DNA from: Spongospora subterranea f. sp. subterranea
Taxonomy: Eukaryota > Endomyxa: Phytomyxea > Phytomyxea > Plasmodiophorida
NCBI GenBank assembly: GCA_049724395.1
Contig: JAUGWO010000268.1
Coordinates: forward strand, 1 to 44,088
DNA length: 44,088 nt
Direction: 5' to 3'
The position numbers and the translations under genes are program-made. This document shows, piece after piece, positions 18,350 to 31,400 of this stretch. The first letter of the stretch is position 1; every line of letters begins with the position of its first letter. The notes under the pieces are model-generated. The model worked only from the letters and a program-made list of their open reading frames with translations. It was not told the DNA's origin and made no database searches.

Positions 18350-20325
18350 CACTTTTCAAGTGAACAAAGTCATCAGAAATAAACAAACATTTTCCAGTGA
18401 CATACAAAAAGAACAAAATAAAATGGAGAGCTGAATATACAGCGATACCGGTATCAACAATGTCTGGATATCTTGGAATGACGGGTAGGAGCGGGATTAT
18501 GATATGTATACCAACACACCCGAGCAACGAAATACGAGATGATCTGACATAAATTTATCAATTAACTCAGATCAAAACAATTTGATAATAGCAGGTACAT
18601 ATCAAACCACGTTGTTATTCGCCCACATTTCTTGCTAGATTGTTTGGCGGGCAAATACATGCCAATTGCATATCCGATTAGTTGGCACATGAAATAAGGA
18701 ATTTGAAGTCCGTCTTTCTTAAGCAAAGGATACATACTGAATGTGGCCATATGTGAAAACCATCTGGTAACAAGGGTAAAAACAAGAAGACCAAGATCAA
18801 AAGCTTTACCTCACGAACGTAGGTTCCTCAAGGCAAAGAAGACAGCACGCCATTAACGGTAGAAGAATTGTCTTCTAATTACAGCAACACCAGATTTAAT
18901 AAACAAATTCGGGTCAGTACAACACGGTTCGTACTTCATGGACATGAAATGAAAACAGAAAAAACGAGAGCGAGGAACTGGCTAGGATATAAACAACGGT
19001 TATATGGGATATATTTCTCCGACGAAGCGTTGAATACGCAAGCGGTGCAAGAGAGAGGAATGTAGTGAACATACACAGGCTGATCAGTTGAGCACGTTCA
19101 TGATACGTCGACCTAGTTAGCAATTAACCAATTCGTAATACAATGTATCAGTAAGCTTTACCATTTGTAAAAAAGGCTGGAAGTACACCAGAAATTTGCA
19201 ACCTTGTCCTCATAGAGACCACGTGCCACAGGAAACACGCGATGAATTATTTGAAAAACACTTGCGGAAGGGTTGTCGACAAAAAAGAACGGGCTGAAGC
19301 ATGCTGCGACTGTAGTCATTACAACAAGGCCTTTTCTGGCAACATCTAATCCAGAAAATAAGCCAAGCCAGACATACCCTGTCAAATCACTACACCTTGA
19401 CTGCAAAGTGACCAAGTTCCACACCTCAGTGCTTGCGCAAACATTATGAAAAAAAAGGCAGGGGCAAAATATAAATTCATTTGCTTATAGCAAAACGAAG
19501 CCGTAAAAACAATCGACGAAAGCAAAATATTTCTGCGTAAAAGGAATATTACCGCCCATAATAATAAACCAAGTGATATGCTGTTATACCTAAGAAACGC
19601 AAATAAAATTACCACAGACACTGGAAAAGCACAATTAATCATACTGAAAGTGGCCATGATCAATAAGTAAAAGGGCTGGCAAATTTAGTACAAACGCAGC
19701 TGCTGCCATCTGTCGAAAGATAAAAAATTTAAAGGCCAATAATCTCAACCATTTGACATACATGGTCGTAAGGAGATCGCCGATTATATAAAAGTGGCAT
19801 CAAGATAAATACGGCTGGAAAAAATATGAGTATATCTCCTGCAATAACAGTGTTCCTCATAAACAGCTTTGTCTGTGGGGTCTCGATCCCTCGAGACCTG
19901 TGAAGTTGCACCAGTTCAGGAACACAAGATTTTGCTCTAGAAATGTGCAGTTAAACACGGAAGCAATGGTAACCCACTGATATGGAAATTACATTTGACC
20001 CATTATCCAACTGTGATATGCAGTAAGGGGTGGATAATCCAATCCCCAATATTGCAAATCGTTGTCAGTTGTATTCATATACCAGTCTTGTAATGGTAGA
20101 TTCACAGCCACCTCCATCCAATGCCTTTGCGCTTCGTAATCGCCGTACATTGGTGGGGTGTTGGCACCTATGTCACAACAGAACCGTCACAATTCCAGGT
20201 CGCCCACTGATTAGCGGAATGACGTCATCACCCGAATACGAGTGCAGCGAGATGGCATGACGCAGTGCCAGAGCGGCGAACGTCAGGCCAGCGACCCCAC
20301 CGCACGCCTTCATCGTGATCATCAT
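18345..20325 (-). CDS. ALG6: ALG6, dolichyl-P-Glc:Man9GlcNAc2-PP-dolichol alpha-1,3-glucosyltransferase (484 aa, 10 exons)
   Basis: ER membrane enzyme that adds the first glucose to the lipid-linked N-glycan precursor. Exons: 20232..20325, 19993..20167, 19762..19936, 19645..19709, 19425..19589, 19162..19335, 18935..19112, 18810..18874, 18599..18763 and 18345..18543. The nine introns are 46-89 bp, all GT...AG, and the phases agree to a 1455-nt frame. Diagnostic blocks are [20 protein letters not shown] and [15 protein letters not shown] (first luminal loop; the Asp of GDYEAQRHW, residue 41, corresponds to the acidic residue held to be catalytic in this family). Others are [72 protein letters not shown] and [17 protein letters not shown]. 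Many hydrophobic helices span the protein, as expected for a GT-C enzyme. ALG8 is excluded by the ALG6-type EDKVANFWC and GDYEAQRHW contexts. Confidence 0.97.
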
Positions 20326-20537
20326 CACCAGAACGATCCGATTAGATAATGGGCGGAGTTACTGACAATATTTCCATCAACACCTAACAGTACATATAAC
20401 ACGATACCTCAGTTAACACCGTTACTACACTCACCCAGTCTGAAACAGAAGGCGGTTGCACGACACGTCGACAAAACAACGAAAGGGGAAATCAAAAAGC
20501 GAGATAGAATGGTGTATTCATAATTGATATACGGTGA

Positions 20538-21488
20538 TTAGGCAAGGCTGGGGAAGGCGTGTTTGTCGTCAAGATTTACTTGCACGCGGGGTGGCTGCTG
20601 CTGATGCTGCTGGCGCCGGTCATTGCCCTGGTATCCACCGCGACCTCCACCTCGGCCACCTCGGCCGCCACGACCACCTCCATTGTTGCGGTTGCGATCA
20701 GGAACGGCAAACTCTTCAATGTTCAGTGTAGTCTTTTTGGCCACTGGCTTCTTAGCCTTCTTTTTCTTCGCATCATTGAACGATGATAATATATCTGACT
20801 CATCGTCATGTACATTTGCAGTTAAGACCTAAATGTCCGACGAAATTAATGCAAATGTCTGAATTTACGAAAAAAATCACAGACATTTTCGGCGTCATCA
20901 CGTTCAACCTGACGAATTTGCAGAGTGTTATCCTCTTCGACACGGAGAGCTTCCTGAGATTTCAGATATTCAGCTAAATCCAGCTGCTCAATCTCGGGCT
21001 CTTCTGGAACAACTGGGGCGGCATCGACGACCGGGGCCGACGCTTCAGGTTCGACAGCCCAGGTTGAGTTAACCTCGGGCACAACAGGAGCCGAATCCCA
21101 GGACGTTGAGACCGCCGGGACCTCCTCGACATCTTGCGCCATGTCGGCAGCGGCTAAAGAATCAACCAACAATCAAATAATGGTTATGGCAGTTAATATA
21201 TACAAAAACTTGCCATTTCCCCAGTTATGGGCACCTTGCCCATTTCGCTTCATTTGCGAATCGCGTCCTGTTCCTGAGCGACGATCGAACTCCCGCTTAG
21301 GTGGGCGGTTTCCATGCTGCGGTTTCCCGGCATCAGCGTCGTTCCCCTTGCGATTGTGGTTTTCACGGTGGACCTTGGCCTTCACCGGAACCTCGACAAC
21401 GGGTGCCTGCTCGACGGCTGGCAGCGGGTACTCCTTATCCTCATCATCGGAGGAGACTGAAAGCGTTGGTGACAGCAACACCATACAT
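20538..21488 (-). CDS. SERBP1: SERBP1/HABP4-family RNA- and ribosome-binding protein
   Basis: Exons about 21210..21488, 20885..21153 and 20538..20828. The last intron (56 bp) is phase 0. The start at 21488 gives MYGVAVTNAFSLL, matching the family N-terminus. The middle carries the HABP4/PAI-RBP1 signature REFDRRSGTGR followed by NGQGAHNWG. Then come the acidic region, LAEYLKSQEALRVE, the nuclear-type KKKKAKKPVAKK, an RGG box (GGGRGGRGGRGGGRGG) and the C-terminal DDKHAFPSLA. Members bind mRNA and idle 80S ribosomes. Two single-base frame discrepancies remain: one after NAFSLL, near 21445, where the zero frame meets TGA just before DDEDK, and one at the first splice junction, where the phases miss by one. 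Family identity is not in doubt. Confidence 0.9.
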
Positions 21489-21589
21489 GACGCCAGCAAT
21501 TTGTACTGGAATCCGTGGGCGGTGAAGATTTTGCCGTGGCGGCGCAAACATGCGGACACGGAATCTCCGTAATATTCAATCACCCAGTT

Positions 21590-21946
21590 GCACCTGTATA
21601 CACTAGCAGATTCACATATCCTTCGGTAATGATCGTAACATATGGTCGCTTATCGCCACCTCCGGTCGCCCATTGTCGCGAACCGTGTCGTAATTTTCAT
21701 GGACGATAAAACTGTGTCACGATTTGGTCACAGTACTTTACCAAGATTTTTTTTTCAATATGTCGCGGCAGCACCTCGGTTTTTCAGCAAGTAATGGCCA
21801 TTCCAGTCTGCGCTAAAATAGATTGGCGCTATAAATCTACGATACTCCTAGTTAACGTGAATCAGCATGCCGACTATATAGAAAATAACAATGTACGTGT
21901 GTGATTTAATTTGTTGTCATGCCAATCAACCCAACCATCGCGACAG
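21590..21946. other. intergenic upstream of SERBP1
   Basis: No supported frame. Likely holds the SERBP1 promoter. Confidence 0.4.
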
Positions 21947-22120
21947 CTACTTGCATAGATGCTGTATTTTGTTTGTCTCTCTCGTTGGTGTGCATTCCCA
22001 TTCCGCAGCTGGGCTTGCTCTATTAACCAGGAATGCAAAGCGATTCAAAAATACAAAAAATCCAGCGATGAAAGCAGCATTTTCTGCGGGAGGATGTAAA
22101 ACTTCGTTTGCATTGAACAT
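21947..22120 (-). CDS. possible small membrane protein (57 aa)
   Basis: A short minus-strand frame starting MFNANEVLHPPAENAAFIAG and containing a hydrophobic stretch (FIAGFFVFLNRFAFL) that could be one membrane helix. A polar C-terminus with two cysteines follows. An intron at GTTAATAG after RFAFL cannot be excluded. No family was recognised. Confidence 0.3.
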   Translation of the reverse strand: MFNANEVLHPPAENAAFIAGFFVFLNRFAFLVNRASPAAEWECTPTRETNKIQHLCK

Positions 22121-22123
22121 TTT

Positions 22124-22860
22124 CTATCGGATATAAGACGAGAATCCCTTCGTGAGCAATTGCCACGGAAAGAGGAACGATGCCTGCACACGATACAATA
22201 TGCTTTTTGTCGAGCCAACGAATGTTAATGGCGGTAAAGGATCACAGAACATGAATACAATTTTTGTTTTTTCAAACAGGTTGATCTTTGCATTCGCTGC
22301 TTTCACGCAAGTGAAGAGGCTAATAAGGGACTTGGGAGCCTGGCGATTTCTCCCGTTTCCAGCTGTGGAGTTTAAAAGCAATCTGCGGTACGACAAAATC
22401 GCAGGAGGCCAACCAATTAGTGGAATGTTCTGTCCATGACCGAACTGGTCGCCGATAATGACATGGCCGGACCTCAAATCGAGGTGTTTTTAGTATAGAG
22501 GCGTATGGACATGTTTTTATTAAATGTCAAAGCTACTCCAGAGTCGGTCTGGGGGCGAGGAAAAACCCTGGATGCGAGCGTGTTTATGCTTTGTTTCACA
22601 AACACTTCCCAGCTGGCTTTTTGCCTTCTTTGTCGGTCCACATTCGGATAGGGTCTTCCATCCATTCAGCGTGCATGATGTCGTCATCGGTCTCCGTCAA
22701 CTGTTGCCCCGCTTGCAACTGTTTCTTTGGCAGCGGCAACGCTTTGCAACTTGAAGTTGCCTTTCAACTTCACAACTTCGTCCGGTTGAGGGTAGTTCCT
22801 GTCTTCACAGAATCTCCAAGCTGCAATCGACAATGCCTCACTCATAGATGCAGAGGTTGA
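22124..22860 (-). other. unresolved minus-strand coding candidates
   Basis: Two stretches look partly coding on the minus strand. One at 22620-22860 contains MSEALSIAAWRFCEDRNYPQ and, in another frame, DDDIMHAEWMEDPIRMWTDK ending in a stop near 22611. AATAAA follows near 22520. The other at 22124-22477 contains GDQFGHGQNIPLIGWPPAIL. The frames do not join with clear splice sites, and neither was recognised. They may be one or two small genes lying downstream of CLASP. Confidence 0.25.
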
Positions 22861-23375
22861 GTTGAGAACGAAAGCAAGGTGCTATTTTGATTGTGTTTGA
22901 ACAACAAAAAGAGCACTTCCACAGTTGTTTTCTCTCAGACAACCATTGGTTTGGTGACTCAATCCAAGAGCTGTTTAACATATACCACAGTCGATCTTGA
23001 GATCGTAGATTTGGATTGGCGAACAACAGTATTGCCTTTACAGAACAATCCATCGAATTAAGTAGTATCAAAGTTGCGTATCGGCAAACATTTGCAGCGC
23101 TCCAAATCGCCTGCTGTTTGATTCGGTTTTAGGTACGAACAGTTTCTCTGATTGACAAGAACAGAGGACTTGCATATGAAGACGCCTCTGCTGACCACTA
23201 TACTAACATGAACATTGCACCCAACACAAAAAAAAACAATGACCGGTATTGGGAATCTTGCTCTACATTTTTGTATTCAAGGAATCAAACTCGAACAATG
23301 GAAAAAGCGTGAAGATTGGAACGAATATGAATGTAAATTCTTAACATAATAAGACATTAGATAAATTTGTTTATA
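22861..23375. other. intergenic, no gene recognised; 3' side of CLASP
   Basis: AT-rich sequence with only short frames. Confidence 0.45.
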
Positions 23376-26300
23376 TCAGACTACTGGTTCGACATTGGGC
23401 AGAGGCAGCCCTCTCTTGTCAATAAAAACTGTCATTAACTTGAGCTGTGTAGGCTCAAGTAGCGGCCACAACGGAGATAGGAAAACTTGGCCCAATGTAG
23501 AATATAGGTCGACAATGCAGAAAACACAGGATTTTCTGACATCAATCTCCTGAAAACCGACAATAAGAGGCATGAAAACGAAACGATATTGAAACAAACT
23601 TTGTGTTTGAGCATCGCTGGAAGCAGAGGTATTATGCGGTGTAATGCCCAGCGGACAGCACTTTGCTCATGTGGAAGCGATACAAACTACAGACAAAATC
23701 AGCATATGGTTGACTGAAGGACGTGTGGGCATTGCCAGATATGAAATAAATTCGATTGTAGTGACAAGATCCCCCTTGGAAGTATCGGCTGCGCAAAGCT
23801 TCGATTCAATGACGCCAATGCAATCTCCGAAGTCAAAGGATCGGGCGGCCTCTTCAAACGCCGATACTCGCTCAACTTGTCGCAGAGCAAATAGGACATC
23901 GAATACAATAGAAAAGCACGGGGAGATAATTTCGCGTTCGGCTTGGTGAGCAAGCAAGTCGTGCGTCGCGTGAACCACATAAACATGGATATCATGACAG
24001 GAGGCAAACAGTTGCAATGCCTGCAACATTGACGAGAACAACCGAATCATGCCAGCGGTTGATACTGGAGTATTCCTCAGCCCAATCTGGACACTTATTT
24101 CACGTAGACACTAGGACACAGATTTAGTACATTGGTGGCAGGACTGCAGAAGATTCAAAACGAACTTGCGATGCCTGTTTCTGTGACAAACTTCCGCTAA
24201 GCTGCTCGGCCAGGGCTAATACAGATACATCTGAATCAGTTGGCGATTCATAGACGTTGGGACAGTATGCCTCCACTGTCTTCCCAGACTGTAATGGTTT
24301 ATTGCCAATCTCTGACGCAAGACGAGACTTGTCGTCATCAAGCAACGGTTGTGAAGAATTGGCGACGGCATGATCTGATTCATCGGAATGTGGGTCGTGT
24401 TCGTTTACATCTTCATCGCAGCTATCTGATAGAAAGTCATTGAAAAACAAACCCAAGATAAAAATTCCTACTGCTGGTAGGTAGAGCATCGTTACCAAAA
24501 AGTTTTCGAATCATAACTTGCTCCTAAAGGAAAATTAAAACAAGCGTCACAACGAGCAAAATTTACCAACCGGGAGAGGCAGCTGCAATATCTGATCTTC
24601 GAAGAGAGATGGGATGGCTTCGGAAAGAAGTTCAAGAATTTGACTGAAAGAATTACACGGTGATATCAGATTTATAACCAGGCAGCTTGTCAGTTGGACC
24701 TGAGAGTTTCATGCGTTTCTGGTTTTCGAACTGATACGAATGTCCGAAGTTTTGCCAACGCCATTCTTAGACGCTGGGCATCAGAAAAATATGCGATGGC
24801 ATCCTGGATACGCGATTCCAATATATTTAACATCATCTAGATAGAAATTAGAGAAAGAGACGAGAAAACCTCCAGATTACATTTAATGCTGTGTCCTGCA
24901 ATCTGGCAGTTGGATATAGCAAAACGCGCAACAGCTCTGGAATCAGTTCGTAAACGTCTGCAAAAAACCTTGAACACCAGCAGAAAACCCAATACAATGA
25001 CATCAAACCTGCACGTTCGATGAAAAGCTCGATACACCTATTGCATGAAGAAAATATCTTGCGAATCTGAGCCACAACCAGAACGGTGACGAACAAAAAT
25101 ACTAACCGGTTCATCGGCGTTTATTGAGGCCAACAGGAGTTGTGACAGGGCCTTGACGATGCAAGAGCGAATCGACGCTGAACTAGCATCGGAAAGGAAT
25201 CGCACCATGGTGTCTAGACACGATGAGGCTACTTTGACTTGGGCATCATTGATGTGTTGCTGGAACAAGCACGCAATGCGCTGAGGATCCTGGCCATGGC
25301 AAAGGTCTATGTTGCTAGTCAAAAACTCAAAAGCGTGAACTCGATCCGCCCATTCTTTGGAAGACAACAGCGCAACGGCACCATCGAACGTGGTGACAAC
25401 TTTTCTGGACTCCGGGGCTGCAGTTGTCATCAAAGGCGCAGGATTGCAACGCTAAAAGTAAACGGTTAGTTAGCATCGAAATTTTTAACACCAAAAAACC
25501 TCACAGGATTTTGTAGCCTACGCTCTGCCCTTTGAGGCTTAGCCACTAATTGATCCGCAACCTGATATTACAAATCTATGCGTTAGACCATGATTCTAAT
25601 TTCAAACTCGCAGACCTGCGTTCGAGAAGCGTGCAACGAGACATTTACATTCTCGATATCCGGTTTCAAAATTCGCAGGGCGCCTCCGGAGACAGGCATA
25701 GAGCGTGATTGAAGCAAATTTCGAGAAGCGGCAGCGCCGTTGCATGAATCCTGCGCTCAGTCAGTAAAACAACGTGATAGACCGTGAGAATATTACTCCA
25801 TTGATATTGAGAGTCACCTCACGATTGTCGTTTTCCTTATCTTTAATAATAAGAGGTCTACGTCAATTGAGATAACTTGAGAGCACATTTATAGACACGC
25901 TCTTACCGAAGAATGAGAAGGAAACTGCCCTGACCTTCGTCGAGTTTTGGGAACAGGACGCTGAGGAACAGTGCATTCTGAAGCGGAATGAAGGAGTAAC
26001 TTTTGAATGCCTACAAAAACGTTCAGAATGACAAAAAAAAAACTCGTTAAACAAAAAAAACCTGCGTCAAGCGTTTCAGACAGTTGCTGAGCCCGAGATG
26101 GCCAATGCGATTGTAGCGCCCAATAGCAAACTCGTGCGGCTTGCCGTGCGTTCTCGTTGGCATCAGAAAGTGACAGCCGGATTTGATCCAAAATCACGTC
26201 AGAATACCGGTCAAACATTTCCGTCGAAGTAGCAGATAGGAGAACAGATACATACTCCTGAATGTGGATGCGTTAAGGCAGACAATTTAAAGAATGCCAA

Positions 26301-28153
26301 CTAACCATGGCAGTCGCCCTCAAAGCAGGGTTTTTTCCTTTCGCTAAATTCAAAATTTTCCTGATAGCGGTATTAACCCTGGTGTGACTGATAATGGTGC
26401 GAATGCAAAAATCAGCTGCTGTAGAAACAACCTAGGGCAAAATAAGAAATTTTTAGGTGGCTGTATATTGCAGTGTTTTCTGACCTGAATACTTGTAAAA
26501 GTCAGTTTGAGTAATTCCGGCAAGACGACGTCAGCAACTGGGGAGAAATCGTGGCCGAGAGTCTTTGAGATAGCTGCCAAAATAATGCAGGTTTCCTAAT
26601 CCCAATTACATGGCTGCAAGAAATGACCTCAAAATGTGGCCAACCTTTGCCACCGCTGAGCGAAGCTCGTGGGCTTGCACTATCAGACCAGACGTGCATC
26701 GTTTTAAATGTGATAAGAATGACGACAAATTGCGAGCTGGACCCATCACGATCGAGGCCAGCTTCTTCAACGTATTTATGCGAACCTTGAACGAATTTGA
26801 AAAACGAACAGAGTTAACTATAAATGATTCGTACCTGCCAGTTGTGTTTGTTGTCCTTCAAGATATCTACAATACTGTCCATTTCGCTCTCAAGCTCTCT
26901 ATCAGAAGAGATGAGCGATGGCCTTATGTCAAGGGGCATATCAAGAGCATCAGATGCATTGTCGTCATTCACGCCAGTCGTCCTTTAGTCAAAATCAAAA
27001 CAAACCACCAAGACAACGGCATAATTTACCTTTTGTTGGAGGCTACAGCGCCAGAACTTTTATCAGGCAACAAGCCCCAATCTACGCTTAGACGCTGCTC
27101 CAATGGTACGATGTCAACATTCTGCGAAAGGTAAGAATTTTAGATCGCTGAACCGATGAACATCAGACCTGTATGAGCTGGTCAATAATTTTTAGTTGAG
27201 CATGACGTAGATTCGCATTCGTGCTAAGATAAGTATATAAATCTGGACCGATATTGCGATATAAAGTAGCAATACACTGCAGGCAGAGTTCACGAACGGA
27301 TAGGATCTAAAAAATGGTAAGAAGAAAAAGCAATACTATGATTTTGGAAAACCCTACTTGATCATCCATTAATTGTAGCAAGTAAGGGATAATCTTGACC
27401 AAAGGAATAAAATTAGCTCCAAAATGGTCCATTCCCTTTTGATAACAAACTAAGGCAGAATGCCGAACAATCCCATTCCTACAGCACGAAGCCTTGACTT
27501 CAAGTACTTGCAGCACAATCTCGTATAACTTACTTTGCTTGGAGGCTCTGTTTGTGCAAGCAGTCCCAAACGAGAACAGCGTCGCCACAATCGATCATGA
27601 ACTGCATGACCAAGTTGATGGCTTGAGTTCGAACAGCAGTCTTACTTCCTCCGAGACAATCCACGACTGCGAAATTGCGGTAAACAACCCATATAAACAT
27701 TTTTTTAAACAAACCAGCATCAAAGCTAGCAGAGAAGTAAGAACGCGATGCAGGACCATGTCGATGGACGAGGGAACACATAATCCGCAATGCCGACTCA
27801 GCAATCTAAAAATGATACAACTACATAAATTGAGCAAGCATACATAACCATTTGACGTACTTTAGCGTTATTATCCTTCATCATGTTGCGTAGTGGTTTT
27901 AACAGCGACGCAACACCTGGATCCTCGAACTGTTGAATAACGCGTGTCAAAATCGAGAACTGAATTATAATTCACAATAGATGATTCTGCAAACCTTCAT
28001 AGGTGACGAATCCAATGCTAAAGTAAGGAGATCCATTCCTTTTATTTTAGACTTCGCTTCTTTAACCGCGAAGAGCGAACAATTCAGTAATGTTGCCAGC
28101 CTTGCATTGCCTGACTTACCTTGATCAGTTAACAATAGGCGAATTTCTTCCAT
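23376..28153 (-). CDS. CLASP: CLASP microtubule plus-end protein, multi-exon
   Basis: CLASPs bind microtubule plus ends and promote rescue through TOG (HEAT-repeat) domains. Exon 1 (27995..28153) starts MEEIRLLLTDQGKSGNARLA. Further verified exons are 27861..27959 and 27715..27805, and the fourth starts at 27666; introns are 35-55 bp. TOG1 shows LGGSKTAVRTQAINLVMQF and FIPLVKIIPYLLQLMDDQ, then SVRELCLQCIATLYRNIG. TOG2 (about 26050-26982) shows DILKDNKHNWQVRINTLKKL and MFDRYSDVILDQIRLSLSDA, then RQAARVCYWALQSHWPSRAQ, a CLASP hallmark. TOG3 lies at 25100-25430 (WADRVHAFEFLTSNID). A Ser/Asp-rich linker is at 24124-24450. The C-terminal TOG4 (23550-24050) ends with exon 23376..23549: DVRKSCVFCIVDLYSTLG, then LKLMTVFIDKR. 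Some junctions (near 27530 and 24120) are not resolved. The minisatellite begins 270 bp upstream of the start codon. Confidence 0.92.
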
Positions 28154-28422
28154 GATAGAGCAGTAAAATGGATCCACTAGTGTCGTGCTCAGCGCCAATT
28201 GACAGGATTGGCCCTGCCCGGCGATCGAACAGCAATTACAGGCCTAAATGGAAAATACCAGTGAGATGATCAGGGACGGCATTTTCCTGTACTGTACCAC
28301 CAAGTACATACATACAGTATGCGTATGACACGCACATTGCACGCTAGAACTTTTTTTGAACCCTGGAAAATATTCAACCCTAATCAGCAAGTGTATCCTA
28401 CATGAGTCAACCAGATGTTGTT
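28154..28422. other. presumed CLASP 5' flank
   Basis: Unique sequence between the CLASP start codon and the minisatellite. The CLASP frame stays open for about 45 bp upstream of the chosen ATG without another ATG. No promoter motif is clear. Confidence 0.4.
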
Positions 28423-31400
28423 GCGAGTGGGGGTTTTTCCTGGAAATTGCTGAGCGGGGGTTTTCCCTGGAAATTTCTGAGCGGGGGTTTCCCTGGAAAT
28501 TGCTGAGCGGGGGTTTTCCTGGAAATTGCTGAGCGGGGGTTTTCCTGGAAATTGCTGAGCGGGGGTTTCCCTGGAAATTGCTGAGCGGGGGTTTTCCATG
28601 GAAATTGCTGAGCGGGGGTTTCCCTGGAAATTGCTGAGCGGGGGTTTCCCTGGAAATTGCTGAGCGGGGGTTTTCCTGGAAATTGCTGAGCGGGGTTTTG
28701 GAAATTGCTGAGCGGGGGTTTCTTCCTGGAAATTGCTGAGCGGGGGTTTTCCCTGGGAAATTTCCCTGGAGCTGAGCGGGGGTTTCCCTGGAAATTGCTG
28801 AGCGGGGGTTTCCCTGGATATTGCTGAGCGGGGTTTTCACTGGAAATTGCTGAGCGGGGGTTTCCCTGGAAATTGCTGAGCGGGGGTTTCCCTGGAAATT
28901 GCTGAGCGGGGTTTTCCATGGAAATTGCTGAGCGGGGGTTTCCCTGGAAATTGCTGAGCGGGGGTTTCCTGGAAATTGCTTGTTTCCCTGGATTGCTGAG
29001 CGGGGTTTTCACTGGAAATTGCTGAGCGGGGGTTTTCCCTGGAAATTGCTGAGCGGGGGTTTCCCTGGAAATTGCTGAGCGGGGTTTTCACTGGAAATTT
29101 CTGAGCGGGGGTTTTCCCTGGAAATTGCTGGAGCTGAGCGGGGTTTCCTGGAAATTGCTGAGCGGGGGTTTCCCGGGGGTTTTCCTGGAAATTGCTGAGC
29201 GGGGGTTTCCCTGGATATTGCTGAGCGGGGTTTTCACTGGAAATTGCTGAGCGGGGGTTTTTCGGGACTGGAAATTGCTGAGCGGGGTTTTCCATGGAAA
29301 TTTCTGAGCGGGGGTTTCCCTGGAAATTGCTGAGCGGGGGTTTTCCTGGAAATTGCTGAGCGGGGGTTTCCCTGGATATTGCTGAGCGGGGTTTTCACTG
29401 GAAATTGCTGAGCGGGGGCTGGAAATTTCTGAGCGGGAGTTTCCCTGGAAATTGCTGAGCGGGGGTTTCCCTGGAAATTGCTGAGCGGGGGTTTCCCTGG
29501 AAATTGCTGAGCGGGGTTTTCACTGGAAATTGCTGAGCGGGGGTTTCCCTGGAAATTGCTGAGCGGGGTTTTCACTGGAAATTGCTGGAGAGCGGGGTTT
29601 TCCCTGGAAATTGCTGAGCGGGGGTTTCCCTGGAAATTGCTGAGCGGGGTTTTCACTGGAAATTGCTGAGCGGGGGTTTCCCTGGAAATTGCTGAGCGGG
29701 GTTTTCACTGGAAATTGCTGAGCGGGGGTTTCCCTGGAAATTGCTGAGCGGGGGTTTTCCTGGAAATTGCTGAGCGGGGGTTTCCCTGGAAATTGCTGAG
29801 CGGGGGTTTCCCTGGAAATTGCTGAGCGGGGGTTTTCCCTGGAAATTGCTGAGCGGGGGTTTCCCTGGGGGTTTTCACTGGAAATTGCTGAGCGGGGGTT
29901 TCACTGGAAATTGCTGAGCGGGGGTTTCACTGGAAATTGCTGAGCGGGGGTTTCCCTGGATATTGCTGAGCGGGGTTTTCACTGGAAATTGCTGAGCGGG
30001 GGTTTTCCCTGGAAATTGCTGGTTTTCCCTGGAAATTGCCCTGGAAATTGCTGAGCGGGGGTTTCCCTGGAAATTGCTGAGCGGGGTTTTCCATGGAAAT
30101 TTCTGAGCGGGGTTTCCCTGGAAATTGCTGAGCGCGGGGGTTTTCCTGGAAATTGCTGAGCGGGGGTTTTTCTGGAAATTGCTGAGCGGGGGTTTTCACT
30201 GGAAATTGCTGAGCTGAGCGGGGTTTTCACTGGAAATTGCTGAGCGGGGGTTTCCCTGGAAATTGCTGAGCGGGGTTTTCCTGGAAATTGCTGAGCGGGG
30301 GTTTCACTGGAAATTGCTGAGCGGGGGTTTCCCTGGAAATTGCTGAGCGGGGTTTTCACTGGAAATTGCTGAGGGGGTTTCCCTGGAAATTGCACTGGAA
30401 ATTGCTGAGCGGGGGTTTCCCTGGAAATTGCTGAGCGGGGTTTTCACTGGAAATTGCTGAGCGGGGGTTTCCCTGGAAATTGCTGAGCGGGGTTTTCACT
30501 GGAAATTGCTGAGCGGGGGTTTCCCTGGAAATTGCTGAGCGGGGGTTTCACTGGAAATTGCTGAGCGGGGTTTTCACTGGAAATTGCTGAGCGGGGGTTT
30601 TCCTGGAAATTGCTGAGCGGGGGTTTTCACTGGAAATTGCTGAGCGGGGGTTTCCCTGGAAATTGCTGAGCGGGGTTTTCACTGGAAATTGCTGAGCGGG
30701 GGTTTCCCTGGAAATTGCTGAGCGGGGTTTTCACTGGAAATTGCTGAGCGGGGTTTTCCCTGGAAATTGCTGAGCGGGGTTTTCACTGGAAATTGCTGAG
30801 CGGGGGTTTCCCTGGAAATTGCTGAGCGGGGGTTTCCCTGGAAATTGCTGAGCGGGGGTTTCACTGGAAATTGCTGAGCGGGGGTTTCCCTGGAAATTGC
30901 TGAGCGGGGGTTTCCCTGGAAATTGCTGAGCGGGGGTTTCCCTGGAAATTGCTGAGCGGGGGTTTCCCTGGAAATTGCTGAGCGGGGGTTTCCCTGGAAA
31001 TTGCTGAGCGGGGTTTTCACTGGAAATTGCTGAGCGGGGGTTTCCCTGGAAATTGCTGAGCGGGGGTTTTCACTGGAAATTGCTGAGCGGGGGTTTCCCT
31101 GGAAATTGCTGAGCGGGGGTTTTCACTGGAAATTGCTGAGCGGGGGTTTTCCCTGGAAATTGCTGAGCGGGAGCTGGAAATTGCTGAGTTTTCACTGGAA
31201 ATTGCTGAGCGGGGGTTTCCCTGGATTGCTGATTGGCTGAGCGGGGGTTTCCCTGGAAAATTGCTGAGCGGGGTTTTCCTGGAAATTGCTGAGCGGGGGT
31301 TTCCTGGAAATTGCTGAGCGGGGGTTTTCCCTGGAAATTGCTGAGCGGGGGTTTCACTGGAAATTGCTGAGCGGGGGTTTCACTGGAAATTGCTGAGCGG

